NCBI RefSeq assembly: GCF_001999945.1
Contig: NZ_CP019650.1
Span: 496,001-560,000, forward strand
Origin: Microbulbifer agarilyticus
Lineage (GTDB): Bacteria; Pseudomonadota; Gammaproteobacteria; Pseudomonadales; Cellvibrionaceae
Direction of reading: 5' to 3'
DNA: 64,000 bases
Each line of letters opens with the position of its first letter. Position 1 is the stretch's first letter. Shown piece after piece: positions 37,626 to 46,482 of the stretch. A program made the translations under genes and the position numbers. The notes under the pieces were generated by a model. That model worked only from the letters and a program-made list of their open reading frames with translations, was not told where the DNA came from and made no database searches.

Positions 37626-38003
37626 TTAAACGCGCGCGGTCACCTGAATTTCAATTTTCATCGCGTCGTCCAGCAGGCGCGCTTCAAACATGGTGGCTGC
37701 GGGTCGTACCTCCCCCAGCCACTTTTCAAATACCGGCCAGCAGGGTTTGAAGTCATCGCGGTTGGGCAGGATGTAGGTCACCCGCACGATCTGTGCGATG
37801 CTGCTGCCCGCTTCTTTCAGAGCCTGTTCAATATTCGCAAAACACTGGTCCGCCTGTTCCGCGGCATCGTCACTGATGCTGTTGGTGGCGTAGTTGTAGC
37901 CGGTGGTGCCGGAGACGAAAACGTAATCGCCATCCACAACCGCGCGGGAATATCCGATCTTGGTTTCAAATTCCGATCCGCTGGAAATCAGCTTTCTGCT
38001 CAT
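37626..38003 (-). CDS. RidA family protein (YjgF/UK114)
   Basis: The 125-residue protein shows the RidA fold features: SRAVVDGDYVFVSGTTG, the QCFANIEQALKEAG helix and the C-terminal EVRPAATMFEARLL with the conserved Arg that contacts enamine/imine carboxylates in RidA. Family members deaminate reactive enamine/imine intermediates, or act in other amino-acid or pyrimidine pathways. I use the ATG at 38003; three codons further upstream is another ATG. It precedes no obvious partner gene. Confidence 0.88.
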   Translation of the reverse strand: MSRKLISSGSEFETKIGYSRAVVDGDYVFVSGTTGYNYATNSISDDAAEQADQCFANIEQALKEAGSSIAQIVRVTYILPNRDDFKPCWPVFEKWLGEVRPAATMFEARLLDDAMKIEIQVTARV

Positions 38004-38135
38004 TGTGCGCACTCCTTGAATTGCAGTGTATCCGCAGCTGGGCGGATTGTTGGGGGCGCGGATAATGACACATTGTGAACAATTCTGCTAAATATCTCCT
38101 CTTGACCAATAAATATTGCGCGGTGGTTCATAAAT

Positions 38136-38169
38136 AAAAACGCCCGCAGATTTCTCTGCGGGCGTTTTT
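38136..38169. terminator. Intrinsic terminator downstream of mmsA
   Basis: Perfect 15-bp stem AAAAACGCCCGCAGA (38136-38150) with its complement (38155-38169), loop TTTC, A5/T5 flanks. It ends the mmsA-transaminase operon on the minus strand. Confidence 0.9.
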
Positions 38170-38191
38170 CGTATACAGCGAGTGGAGCGGA

Positions 38192-39685
38192 TCAGTTACT
38201 CGGGAAAGAGAACTGCGCACCTTCGCGCACGCCGCTGGATGGCCAGCGCTGGGTGATGGTCTTGCGCTTGGTATAGAAGCGCACACCGTCTGGGCCGTAG
38301 GCACCCAGATCGCCGAACAGGGAGCGCTTCCAGCCGCCGAAGCTGTGGTAGGCCACCGGTACCGGCAGCGGTACGTTGATGCCGACCATGCCCACCAGGA
38401 TGTTGTCGCTGAAGTAGCGCGCCGCTTCGCCGTCGCGGGTGAAGATACAGGTACCGTTGCCGTACTCGTGATCGTTGATCATCTGCATGGCCTGTTCCAT
38501 AGATTCGGCGCGCACTACCAGCAGCACCGGGCCAAAGATTTCCTCTTCGTAGCAGGTCATGCCCTGCTTCACCTGGTCGATCAGGGTACCGCCGACAAAG
38601 AAGCCGTTTTCATAACCGGCCACCTTTGGATCACGGCCGTCGACCACAATGGTCGCACCCTGCTCGGCGGCGCTGGCGATATAGCCGTCCACCTTGTTCT
38701 TGTGTGCCTCAGTGATGACCGGGCCAAAGTCGTTGCTGCTGTCGGTGTAGGCACCCACTTTAAGGTCTTTCATGGCGTGGGACATCTTGTCGATAAAGGT
38801 ATCCGCAGCTTCATCGCCCACACACACCGCCACCGACAGTGCCATGCAGCGCTCACCGGAGGAACCGAAAGCGGCACCGGTCAGTGCGGCGACGGCATTA
38901 TCCATGTCCGCATCCGGCATGATGATCGCGTGGTTCTTGGCACCGCCCAGTGCCTGGCAGCGTTTGCCGTTGGCGCTGGCCGTGGCGTAAACGTATTCGG
39001 CGATCGGGGTGGAACCAACAAAGCTCACCGCTTCCACACGCGGGTCGGTCAGCAGGGTATCTACCGCAACCTTATCGCCATTCACCACATTGAATACGCC
39101 ATCCGGCAGGCCGGCTTCCTGCAGCAGTTGTGCCAGCAGCAGGGCGCAGGAAGGGTCGCGTTCGGAAGGCTTCAGTACAAAGGTGTTGCCGCACACGATG
39201 GCCAGCGGGAACATCCACAGCGGTACCATGGCGGGGAAGTTGAACGGGGTAATACCGGCAACCACGCCCAACGGCTGCATTTCGCTCCAGGAGTCGATGT
39301 CCGGGCCAACGTTGCGGCTGTGTTCACCTTTGAGCATCTGCGGCGCAGTGCAGGCAAACTCCACATTCTCGATACCGCGGGTCAGTTCGCCCATGGCGTC
39401 GTGGGAAATCTTGCCGTGTTCTTCGCCGATCAGCGCGCAGATTTTTTCTGCATTGTCTTCCAGCAGCTGCTTGAACTTGAACATGATACGGGCGCGTTTG
39501 ATCGGCTGGGTGTTGCGCCAGGTCTTGTACGCCTCGGACGCCGCCGCGACCGCTTCTTCCACGGTGTCTTTTGCGGCGATCGCTACCTGCTTGGAAACCT
39601 CACCGGTTGCCGGGTTGAATACGTCCTGGGTGCGCTCGGCGGCGTCGACGGTTTTGCCGTTAATAAAATGGCCAACAATGCTCAT
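38192..39685 (-). CDS. mmsA: CoA-acylating methylmalonate-semialdehyde dehydrogenase
   Basis: The 497-residue enzyme oxidises malonate semialdehyde or methylmalonate semialdehyde with CoA to acetyl-CoA or propionyl-CoA. Catalytic Cys280 is in SSGERCMALS; PFNFPAM and FVGSTPIAEYVY form the cofactor site. It lacks the general-base Glu typical of hydrolytic aldehyde dehydrogenases (the segment reads QALGGAKNH), as expected for MmsA. Coupled with the adjacent transaminase it would complete beta-alanine breakdown. The gene starts 74 bases after the transaminase gene. Confidence 0.94.
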   Translation of the reverse strand: MSIVGHFINGKTVDAAERTQDVFNPATGEVSKQVAIAAKDTVEEAVAAASEAYKTWRNTQPIKRARIMFKFKQLLEDNAEKICALIGEEHGKISHDAMGELTRGIENVEFACTAPQMLKGEHSRNVGPDIDSWSEMQPLGVVAGITPFNFPAMVPLWMFPLAIVCGNTFVLKPSERDPSCALLLAQLLQEAGLPDGVFNVVNGDKVAVDTLLTDPRVEAVSFVGSTPIAEYVYATASANGKRCQALGGAKNHAIIMPDADMDNAVAALTGAAFGSSGERCMALSVAVCVGDEAADTFIDKMSHAMKDLKVGAYTDSSNDFGPVITEAHKNKVDGYIASAAEQGATIVVDGRDPKVAGYENGFFVGGTLIDQVKQGMTCYEEEIFGPVLLVVRAESMEQAMQMINDHEYGNGTCIFTRDGEAARYFSDNILVGMVGINVPLPVPVAYHSFGGWKRSLFGDLGAYGPDGVRFYTKRKTITQRWPSSGVREGAQFSFPSN

Positions 39686-39759
39686 GTTGTTTCCTCGGTT
39701 AACTCTCTAAATTTTTCGTGTTCTTAATACGTTTGGTTTGTGTGCTTTATTAGCCGGTC

Positions 39760-41109
39760 TCAGCCGGCAGCGATGCTGGTGATGGCATCGCCCAGGGCGC
39801 TGACCAGGGTGTCGACTTCTTCCGCCTCGGCCACAAACGGCAGGCCCAGCTGAATGGTGTCGCCACCGTAGCGTACGTAAAAACCCTTTTCCCACATCTT
39901 CATCGCGATCTGGTACGGACGCAATAGTGGTTCACCCGGTGCGGCCTCGATGGTGAGACCCGCGGCAACACCGCAGTTGCGGATGTCGGTCACCAGCGGT
40001 GTGCCTTTCAATTGATGCACGCGGTCTTCCAGTACCACTGCCAGTTCGGCGGCGCGGGAGAAGAGGTTTTCCTTCTCCAGGATATCCAGTGATGCGAGCG
40101 CTGCCGCGCAGGACACCGGGTGGGCGGAATAGGTGTAACCGTGGGGCAGTTCCAGCAGGTACTCGGGGCCGCCCTGTTCCATAAAGGTATCGTAAATTTC
40201 CTGCTTGGCGATGACCGCGCCCATGGGGACGGCGCCATTGGTCAGCTGCTTGGCCGTGTTGATGATGTCCGGGGTAACACCGAAGGCCTCGGCGCCGGTG
40301 GCGGCACCCATACGGCCAAAGGCAGTGATCACCTCATCGAAAATCAGCAGGATGTTGTGCTGGTCGCAAATCTCACGCAGGCGCTGCAGGTAGCCCACGG
40401 GGGGCGGCAATACACCGGCGGAGCCGGCCATGGGCTCGACGATGACCGCGGCGATGTTAGAGGCATCGTGCAGGGCAATCATTTCCAGCAGGTCGTCTGC
40501 CAGGTGGGCACCTTCCTCGGGCATGCCCTTGCAGAACTTGTTCTGCGGCAGCACGGTGTGCGGCAGGTGGTCGGCATCTACGGCGGTGCCGTACAGCGCG
40601 CGGTTGGCGCCGATACCGCCGACACTGATGCCGCCAAAGTTCACCCCGTGGTAACCCTTGGCGCGGCCGATCAGCTTGGTTTTCGATGGCATGCCCTTTT
40701 TGCGCCAGTAGGCGCGGGCGATCTTTAGGGAGGTTTCCGCAGACTCGGAACCGGAGCCGGTGAAGAACACGCGGTTCAGGCCTTCCGGCATGAACTGGGT
40801 GATGCGCTCTGCCAGCTGGAAGGCCTTGGGGTGGCCAAACTGGAACGCCGGCGCGTAGTCCAGGGTGCGCAGCTGCTGGCTCACCGCGTCGGCAATTTCC
40901 ACGCGGTTGTGGCCGGCGCCGCAGGTCCACAGGCCGGAGAGGCCGTCGAAGATGCGGCGGCCATCGGCGCTGGTGTAGTAGCAGCCTTCGGCGCCTTTGA
41001 TGATGCGCGGGTCCTGCTTGAACTGGCGGTTGCCGGTGTAGGCCATCCAGTGGGCATCTAGCTGGTCCTGGCTCAGGCCGGCAAACTTGTCGTTCACGCT
41101 CATGTCCAT
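39760..41109 (-). CDS. Omega-amino acid:pyruvate (beta-alanine:pyruvate) aminotransferase
   Basis: The 449-residue class III PLP enzyme has the PLP Lys287 in NTAKQLTNGAV, DEVITAFGR and FFTGSGSESAETSLK. The N-terminal signature HWMAYTGNRQFK...GLSGLWTCGAGHNR is that of beta-alanine:pyruvate transaminases. It converts beta-alanine plus pyruvate to malonate semialdehyde plus alanine, which MmsA then takes to acetyl-CoA. The order LysR / transaminase / mmsA resembles the Pseudomonas beta-alanine (bau) locus. The ATG at 41103 is an alternative start. Confidence 0.93.
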   Translation of the reverse strand: MDMSVNDKFAGLSQDQLDAHWMAYTGNRQFKQDPRIIKGAEGCYYTSADGRRIFDGLSGLWTCGAGHNRVEIADAVSQQLRTLDYAPAFQFGHPKAFQLAERITQFMPEGLNRVFFTGSGSESAETSLKIARAYWRKKGMPSKTKLIGRAKGYHGVNFGGISVGGIGANRALYGTAVDADHLPHTVLPQNKFCKGMPEEGAHLADDLLEMIALHDASNIAAVIVEPMAGSAGVLPPPVGYLQRLREICDQHNILLIFDEVITAFGRMGAATGAEAFGVTPDIINTAKQLTNGAVPMGAVIAKQEIYDTFMEQGGPEYLLELPHGYTYSAHPVSCAAALASLDILEKENLFSRAAELAVVLEDRVHQLKGTPLVTDIRNCGVAAGLTIEAAPGEPLLRPYQIAMKMWEKGFYVRYGGDTIQLGLPFVAEAEEVDTLVSALGDAITSIAAG

Positions 41110-41241
41110 TGCTCTGCTCCCCTTTGTTCCTGGTTCTTATTTCTTGTCACTTGCTGCTTATCGATAGCAGCTTGTTTGGTTTGGTTGCAGCCAATGTAGA
41201 AGAGCTTTAATGTTGCATAAACTGTTATTTATCGATGTTAA

Positions 41242-41259
41242 GTTTCATATTTGTGAAAC
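41242..41259. promoter_or_regulatory. Candidate LysR operator, GTTTCA-N6-TGAAAC
   Basis: A perfect inverted repeat with six-base arms lies between the divergent transaminase gene and the LysR regulator, in the AT-rich part of that gap. Its place and dyad form fit a LysR-type binding site; binding is not shown. Confidence 0.5.
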
Positions 41260-41337
41260 AAAGTGTTTAAAGAGGCCGGGCGAGATGGCTCGGCTGGATT
41301 GGTTGGATTGACTGGTCTGACAGAATTGGGGGGTATC

Positions 41338-42264
41338 GTGGGGCGCAAACAAACGGCGCTGCTGGGGCAGCTGAGTGATATCGACCTGCGCCTGTTGCGG
41401 GTATTCCGCGCGGTGGCGGAGGCAGGGGGCTTCTCGGCGGCGGAGCTGGAGCTCAACGTGGGGCGCTCCACCATTAGCCGCCATATCAAGGACCTGGAGG
41501 TGCGCCTTGGCGTGACCCTGTGCCAGCGCGGGCGCAGCGGCTTTGCCCTTACCAGCGAGGGGCGCCAGATCTACCAGGCCACCCTGCGCCTGCTCAGTTC
41601 CCTGGACGCGTTTCGCGGTGAGGTGGCGGATGTGCACAAGCGCATGACCGGGCATATCTCCCTGGCTCTGTTCGACAAGATGGTCACCAACCCTGCCGCC
41701 CATATCGACGCCGCCCTGCGCCAATTTGACGATCTGGCGCCGGAGGTCAGCCTGGATATCCACATCGAGCCGATCAATGAAATCGAGCGCGGGGTGATGG
41801 AGGGGCGCTTCCAGCTGGGGGTGATCCCCGCCCACCGCGAGTCCCCCAGTCTCGATTACCAGCACCTGTTTTATGAGCAGATGTATCTCTACTGCGGCTA
41901 CCGCCACCCGCTATTCGGTACCGCGGATATCTCCATCGACGACGACGCCATCCGCGCGTGCAAATACGCCGGCCTCGGCTATCACTCACCGAATATGGAA
42001 GTGGGTAACCGGCTGGGGTTGCAGCGGGACATTACCGTCAACGACCAGGAAGCCATCGTTCACTGCCTGCAGACCGGGCGCTATATTGGCTATCTACCAG
42101 ACCATTATGCGGAGACGTTTTTGAAGAAAGGCGAGATCCGTGCAATACATCCACAGCGCTATCAATACGAGTGCGACTTTGTGGCGATCCAGCGGCTATC
42201 GCCCAGGCCTTCACGTATTGTGCAAACTCTATGGGATTGCCTGGCCGAAGCGCACGTACACTGA
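41338..42264 (+). CDS. LysR family regulator of the beta-alanine catabolic genes
   Basis: The protein of about 308 residues has an N-terminal winged HTH (LRLLRVFRAVAEAGGFSAAE, NVGRSTISRHIKDLE) and a C-terminal substrate-binding domain. I prefer the GTG at 41338 because GGGGGG precedes it and the length becomes normal; a GTG at 41263 would add 25 Gly-rich residues unlike the family. It is divergent from the transaminase-mmsA operon, so it most likely activates that operon in response to beta-alanine or a related omega-amino acid. Confidence 0.88.
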   Translation: MGRKQTALLGQLSDIDLRLLRVFRAVAEAGGFSAAELELNVGRSTISRHIKDLEVRLGVTLCQRGRSGFALTSEGRQIYQATLRLLSSLDAFRGEVADVHKRMTGHISLALFDKMVTNPAAHIDAALRQFDDLAPEVSLDIHIEPINEIERGVMEGRFQLGVIPAHRESPSLDYQHLFYEQMYLYCGYRHPLFGTADISIDDDAIRACKYAGLGYHSPNMEVGNRLGLQRDITVNDQEAIVHCLQTGRYIGYLPDHYAETFLKKGEIRAIHPQRYQYECDFVAIQRLSPRPSRIVQTLWDCLAEAHVH

Positions 42265-42403
42265 GTGCTACAGGGAAGGCAGTATTTCTAACAGCAGGCC
42301 ATTACTGACGATGTGATATTGGCAGCATCGTACCGCCGTATCGTTCTCCGGGCGGCCCGGATGATAATATGCCCGCCCAGAGCACGGACGAGAAGGAAGG
42401 TAC

Positions 42404-43531
42404 ATGCAGGGCGTATTTATCACCGGTAGCGGCAGTTTCCTGCCCGGTGCACCGGTGGACAACCGCGAGATGGAATCGCGCATCGGGTTTCTCGGAGAGC
42501 ACAGTCGCAAACTCAAGGCGCTGACCCTGCGCCAAAATGGCATCCGCCAACGCCACTACGCTTTGGACGCGGAGGGCAATCCACTGTTCACCAACGCGCA
42601 GATGGCTGCCCGCGCGGTGGAAGCTGCCTGTGACGCTGCACGCCGGGATCCCGCGCAACTGCAGTATCTCGCCTGTGGTACAACCCAGGCGGATTTTCTG
42701 GTGCCGGGTATCGCCAGCGCAGTGCACGGTGAGTTGGCACACACACCCATGGAGATCAGCTCCCACCAGAGTGTCTGTGGCAGCAGCATGATGGCGATCA
42801 AGTCCGCCTGGCTGAATGTCCATGCAGGTCAGCATCGCATCGCCGCGGTGAGCGGCAGTGAATTTTCCAGTCGTTGGTTCCAGCCGGGTTTTTACCGCGC
42901 AATCGATTTTTCCCTCATGAACACACAGCAGGCGATGCAGTATGAATTTCTGCGCTGGACACTATCGGATGGTGCCGGCGCACTGGTGATGGAAGCCGAA
43001 CCGAACCCGCAGCGCCCCAGCCTGAAAATCGATTGGATCGAACAGAAATCCTTTGCCGACCGCTTCCCCACCTGCATGTTTGCCGGCACTCGCGATAACA
43101 GTCCGGAGGATGCCAAACCCTGGGCTCACTACGAATCCCCTGGTGCTGCCTATGAACAGGGCGCCATCGTATTGCGGCAGGACTTCGACCTGCTGGACCA
43201 GATGTTTCCGGTGTGGATGGGCTATTTCCTCGAAGTGCTGGACAAGCATCAGCTGTCGCCGCGAGATATCCGTTATTTTCTGCCGCACTATTCTGCACGC
43301 GCGCTGGGCGAGCGTATGAAAACGTTGCTCACCCGCTCTGCTGCGATGATTCCCGAAGAGCGCTGGCGCAACCATCAGCAGGAAGTCGGTAATGTGGGCT
43401 CGGCGTCCATCTTTCTGCTGATCGACCGGTTGCTGCGGGAGGAAAAACTGGAGCGCGGTGATCGCATATTGTGTTTTGTGCCGGAGAGCGGCCGGTGTCT
43501 GGCGTCTTTTATGAGCCTAACGGCCGTGTGA
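42404..43531 (+). CDS. Beta-ketoacyl-ACP synthase III-like condensing enzyme
   Basis: The 375-residue thiolase-fold protein keeps the KAS III triad: Cys125 in HQSVCGSSM, His295 in LPHYSAR and Asn330 in VGNVGSAS. It is longer than FabH (about 320) and lacks FabH-like flanking motifs, so a specialised condensation of acyl chains (as in DarB, OleA-like or quinolone enzymes) is more likely than primary fatty-acid initiation. It is the first gene of a tight three-gene operon with a heme-oxygenase-fold protein and an unrecognised protein. Its substrate cannot be told from sequence. Confidence 0.85.
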   Translation: MQGVFITGSGSFLPGAPVDNREMESRIGFLGEHSRKLKALTLRQNGIRQRHYALDAEGNPLFTNAQMAARAVEAACDAARRDPAQLQYLACGTTQADFLVPGIASAVHGELAHTPMEISSHQSVCGSSMMAIKSAWLNVHAGQHRIAAVSGSEFSSRWFQPGFYRAIDFSLMNTQQAMQYEFLRWTLSDGAGALVMEAEPNPQRPSLKIDWIEQKSFADRFPTCMFAGTRDNSPEDAKPWAHYESPGAAYEQGAIVLRQDFDLLDQMFPVWMGYFLEVLDKHQLSPRDIRYFLPHYSARALGERMKTLLTRSAAMIPEERWRNHQQEVGNVGSASIFLLIDRLLREEKLERGDRILCFVPESGRCLASFMSLTAV

Positions 43532-43545
43532 TGGAGAGAAATAAG

Positions 43546-44226
43546 ATGGAAATGGTAGAAAACAAATCTGCGGCGGTCATTCGTGAGCTCGGTAAAACCT
43601 GGGCGGATTTCGAAGGGCGTCTTATCCGTGTGCCGATCGTCGCCCGCGCGCTGCGCGGTGCGATACGGCTGGAGGACTACCGGCTGTTACTGCACGACCA
43701 TTACCAACAGGTACTGGACGGCTCGCGCTGGATTGCCTGCGCAGTATCGTCCATCGGCAGTGAGCATCTAGAGCTGCGCTCGCGCTTTCTCGAACACGCG
43801 CGTACCGAGCACCGCGACTACGAAATGCTACAGCGGGACTTCGAATCCGTCGGCGGAGACGTCGCGGTACTGCGCGCCGGCCGGCAGAATATTGGCTCCC
43901 GCGCCCTGTCTGCCTGGATGTTCCAGCGCGCCGGCGCCGCCGATCCGCTGGACCTGTTGGGTGCGATGTTTATCATCGAAGGGCTCGGCAAACACTTTGC
44001 CGGTATTTTCGCTCGCGCCCTGCAGCAGCATTTAGATCTGGGCTCTCATCAGGTTTCTTTTTACCGCTATCACGCCGAGCACGACGAGGATCACGTGGGG
44101 GAGTTGCAGGAAGTACTGGAGTCCGGAGTGCTGGCGATCGATGGCCTCGCCGAGCGGATACTGGAAACCGCGCGGGTAACTGGCCGTCTTTATTTACTGC
44201 AGCTGGAAGAGTTGGGAAATTATTAA
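43546..44226 (+). CDS. Heme-oxygenase-like diiron oxygenase (HDO superfamily)
   Basis: The 226-residue all-helical protein is of the iron-containing redox enzyme (TenA/PqqC/CADD-like) type. The spacing of acidic/His residues fits the CADD/UndA ligand set: Glu83 and His89 (or His84), Glu145 in IIEGLGKH, and His176-x3-Asp180-x2-His183, matching the H-x3-D-x2-H of CADD. Such enzymes carry out oxygen-dependent C-C or N-oxidation chemistry, for example fatty acid to terminal alkene in UndA. The ATG at 43546 has GGAGAG seven bases ahead; an ATG at 43531 overlaps the previous stop. Context suggests it modifies the product of the upstream condensing enzyme. Confidence 0.8.
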   Translation: MEMVENKSAAVIRELGKTWADFEGRLIRVPIVARALRGAIRLEDYRLLLHDHYQQVLDGSRWIACAVSSIGSEHLELRSRFLEHARTEHRDYEMLQRDFESVGGDVAVLRAGRQNIGSRALSAWMFQRAGAADPLDLLGAMFIIEGLGKHFAGIFARALQQHLDLGSHQVSFYRYHAEHDEDHVGELQEVLESGVLAIDGLAERILETARVTGRLYLLQLEELGNY

Positions 44227-44238
44227 GGCGGGATACGC

Positions 44239-45153
44239 ATGAGCTGGAAAAGCGATTTTGAAAATGAGCGGATCGACCGTCGCGACCCCAACCCCTGGCT
44301 GGCGCTCTATCTGGACCGTAGCCTGCCCATTCATGAACCAGCGAAAAAGGCATTGCTTGCCGGCAATAATACCTGGTCGCGGCGCCTCCTGTTGCCAGTA
44401 GTGCGGCCGCTGGCGCGGCTCAGTATCGTGCTGGTGCAACTGCTGCGGATCGTGATTCCCGAGCGTTGGAATTCATCGCGGCTACTGCACAAAACCATCT
44501 ACTGGGGGCTAAAGTACTTTGTCCGCGGTGACGCAAACTATCTGATACTACGCCATTTCAATATCGGTACCGAGTTATTGCAGTTTATTGCCGACAATAT
44601 CGACGGCGTACGCATCTCAAGTACCAAACCTCTGCGCCCGAAAAACCTGTGCGACCTGCTCGACGATACCTTTCTGATCCACGATCTGAATATCTACAAT
44701 TTTATCGCCGAGCTGAATGAGCAGTTGCGCCGCGACGGCCGCGATATCCGCGCGGCCGAGCGGCTGGATTTCTCCGCGATCACCGATGGCGAATTCGACC
44801 TGCAACCGGGCGGTGATCACGCCACCAATGTGCTGGATCTTCAGACCGCCATCGAAATGTACACGCCGCTCTACGCGCTATTCCTGTCCGATCACGACTT
44901 TTGGCGCGCGAGCAACTCCCTGCAGCTGGACGAGACCATCTCCATCTACATCGGCAAGCTGCTGAACGACAGCATGGCCCTGTCCCTGGTCAGCAACCGC
45001 CACCCGATGGTACCGCACTCCACACTACAGGCGGGTTTTCGCCTGATGCTGCACGGGCTGGATGCGGAGCTGCTACACGGCTATCTGCGCAGCCTAAAAC
45101 AGGCCAATCAGAAGAATACAAACTTGGCGGTGAACAGCACCGCCAGTGCGTAG
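44239..45153 (+). CDS. Unrecognised 304-residue protein in the KAS III/HDO operon
   Basis: I do not recognise this family. The protein starts MSWKSDFENERIDRRDPNPW, has an amphipathic/hydrophobic stretch at about 50-77 rich in Leu/Val/Ile with Arg, and then a mainly helical body with many Asp, Leu and His residues. There is no signal peptide and no nucleotide- or metal-binding motif that I can name. It may sit at the membrane surface. It starts 12 bases after the oxygenase gene, so it is very likely co-expressed. Its last 46 bases overlap the 3' end of the convergent purine permease gene. Confidence 0.75.
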   Translation: MSWKSDFENERIDRRDPNPWLALYLDRSLPIHEPAKKALLAGNNTWSRRLLLPVVRPLARLSIVLVQLLRIVIPERWNSSRLLHKTIYWGLKYFVRGDANYLILRHFNIGTELLQFIADNIDGVRISSTKPLRPKNLCDLLDDTFLIHDLNIYNFIAELNEQLRRDGRDIRAAERLDFSAITDGEFDLQPGGDHATNVLDLQTAIEMYTPLYALFLSDHDFWRASNSLQLDETISIYIGKLLNDSMALSLVSNRHPMVPHSTLQAGFRLMLHGLDAELLHGYLRSLKQANQKNTNLAVNSTASA

Positions 45154-46451
45154 ACACTGATGCTCACATCCTTATGGCGGCCGCTCAGGGTTTTGATCAG
45201 CGCGTAGCAAATAAAGCCCAGCGCAATGCCGTTGGCGATGGAGAACGACAGCGGCATCATCACCGCAGCGATTACCGCAGGCGCCGCCTCGGTAATGTCA
45301 TCCCAGTCGATAGTGGACAGGCCGGAGGTCATCAGTACCGCAACGTACATCAGTGCACCGGCAGTCGCGTAGGCCGGAACCATACCCACCAGCGGCGAGA
45401 AGAACAGCGCCAGCAGGAACAGGCCCGCACATACTACCGCGGTCAGACCGGTACGGCCGCCAGCGGCAACACCCGCGGTGCTTTCCACGTAGGTAGTAGT
45501 GGTGGAGGAACCCATCAGGGAACCCACCGCAGACGCGGAGCTGTCTGCCATCAGCGCCTTGCCCATACCCGGCAGCTGGCCTTTTTTGTCCAGCAGCTTG
45601 GCGCGGTCGGCGGTGCTCAGCAGGGTGCCGGCGGTGTCGAACAGGTCCACAAACAGGAACGCGAAGATCACGCTGATCATGCCTACGTTAAACGCACCGG
45701 CAATATCCAGCTGCATAAAGGTCGGCGCCATGCTCGGCGGTGCGGAAACCAGGCCACCGTACTGCACCTTGCCCAGGGCCAGCGCAATACCGGTCACGAT
45801 CAGAATGCCGATCATCACCGCGCCCAGCATACGGCGGTAAGCCAGCGCCGCAATCAGTACAAAGCTGAGTGCGGCCAGCACCGCTTCCGTGGAAGTGACA
45901 TCACCCAGGGTTACCAAAGTGGCTGGGCTTGCGGTCACGATGCCCGCGCTCTTCAGCGCGATGATCGCCAGGAACAGGCCCACACCGGCCGCCAGCGCCT
46001 GACGCAGGGACATGGGAATACTGTCGATCACCCACTGGCGCACCTTGAAGATGCTGAGCAGCAGGAACACTACACCGGAGATAAATACCGCACCCAATGC
46101 CACCTGCCAGCTGTAGCCCATTTCACCCACAACCACGTAGCTGAAGAAGGCATTCAGGCCCATGCCCGGCGCCAGCGCAAACGGGTAGTTGGCGTACAGG
46201 CCCATGATCAAACAGCCTACTGCCGCGGCGAGACAGGTCGCGGTAAAGACCGCGCCCTGATCCATGCCGGCAGCAGACATGATGTTCGGGTTAACGAAAA
46301 TGATGTAGGCCATGGTCAGGAAGGTGGTGAGACCGGCAATGACTTCCTGGCGCACAGTGGTCTTGCGCTCGGACAGTTTGAACAGGCGCTCGAGGATATT
46401 CGCTTGCGGGGCCGCGCGGTTGGCGGCCGCGGTAGATTTCGACTGGCTCAT
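45108..46451 (-). CDS. NCS2 family purine permease (adenine/guanine/hypoxanthine type)
   Basis: The inner-membrane transporter of about 447 residues has some 12-14 helices and the AzgA-type motifs TMAYIIFVNP near the N-terminus, APGMGLNAFFSY, and LFVDLFDTAGTL in helix 8. This subgroup takes up purine bases by proton symport (E. coli AdeP/AdeQ, GhxP/GhxQ). I use the ATG at 46451; a GTG at 46463 is in frame. The gene follows a Tsx-like channel gene by about 30 bases, consistent with an outer- plus inner-membrane purine uptake pair. Confidence 0.92.
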   Translation of the reverse strand: MSQSKSTAAANRAAPQANILERLFKLSERKTTVRQEVIAGLTTFLTMAYIIFVNPNIMSAAGMDQGAVFTATCLAAAVGCLIMGLYANYPFALAPGMGLNAFFSYVVVGEMGYSWQVALGAVFISGVVFLLLSIFKVRQWVIDSIPMSLRQALAAGVGLFLAIIALKSAGIVTASPATLVTLGDVTSTEAVLAALSFVLIAALAYRRMLGAVMIGILIVTGIALALGKVQYGGLVSAPPSMAPTFMQLDIAGAFNVGMISVIFAFLFVDLFDTAGTLLSTADRAKLLDKKGQLPGMGKALMADSSASAVGSLMGSSTTTTYVESTAGVAAGGRTGLTAVVCAGLFLLALFFSPLVGMVPAYATAGALMYVAVLMTSGLSTIDWDDITEAAPAVIAAVMMPLSFSIANGIALGFICYALIKTLSGRHKDVSISVYALAVLFTAKFVFF

Positions 46452-46482
46452 GGTATTGCGCACCGATTAATTAGAGGATTAA

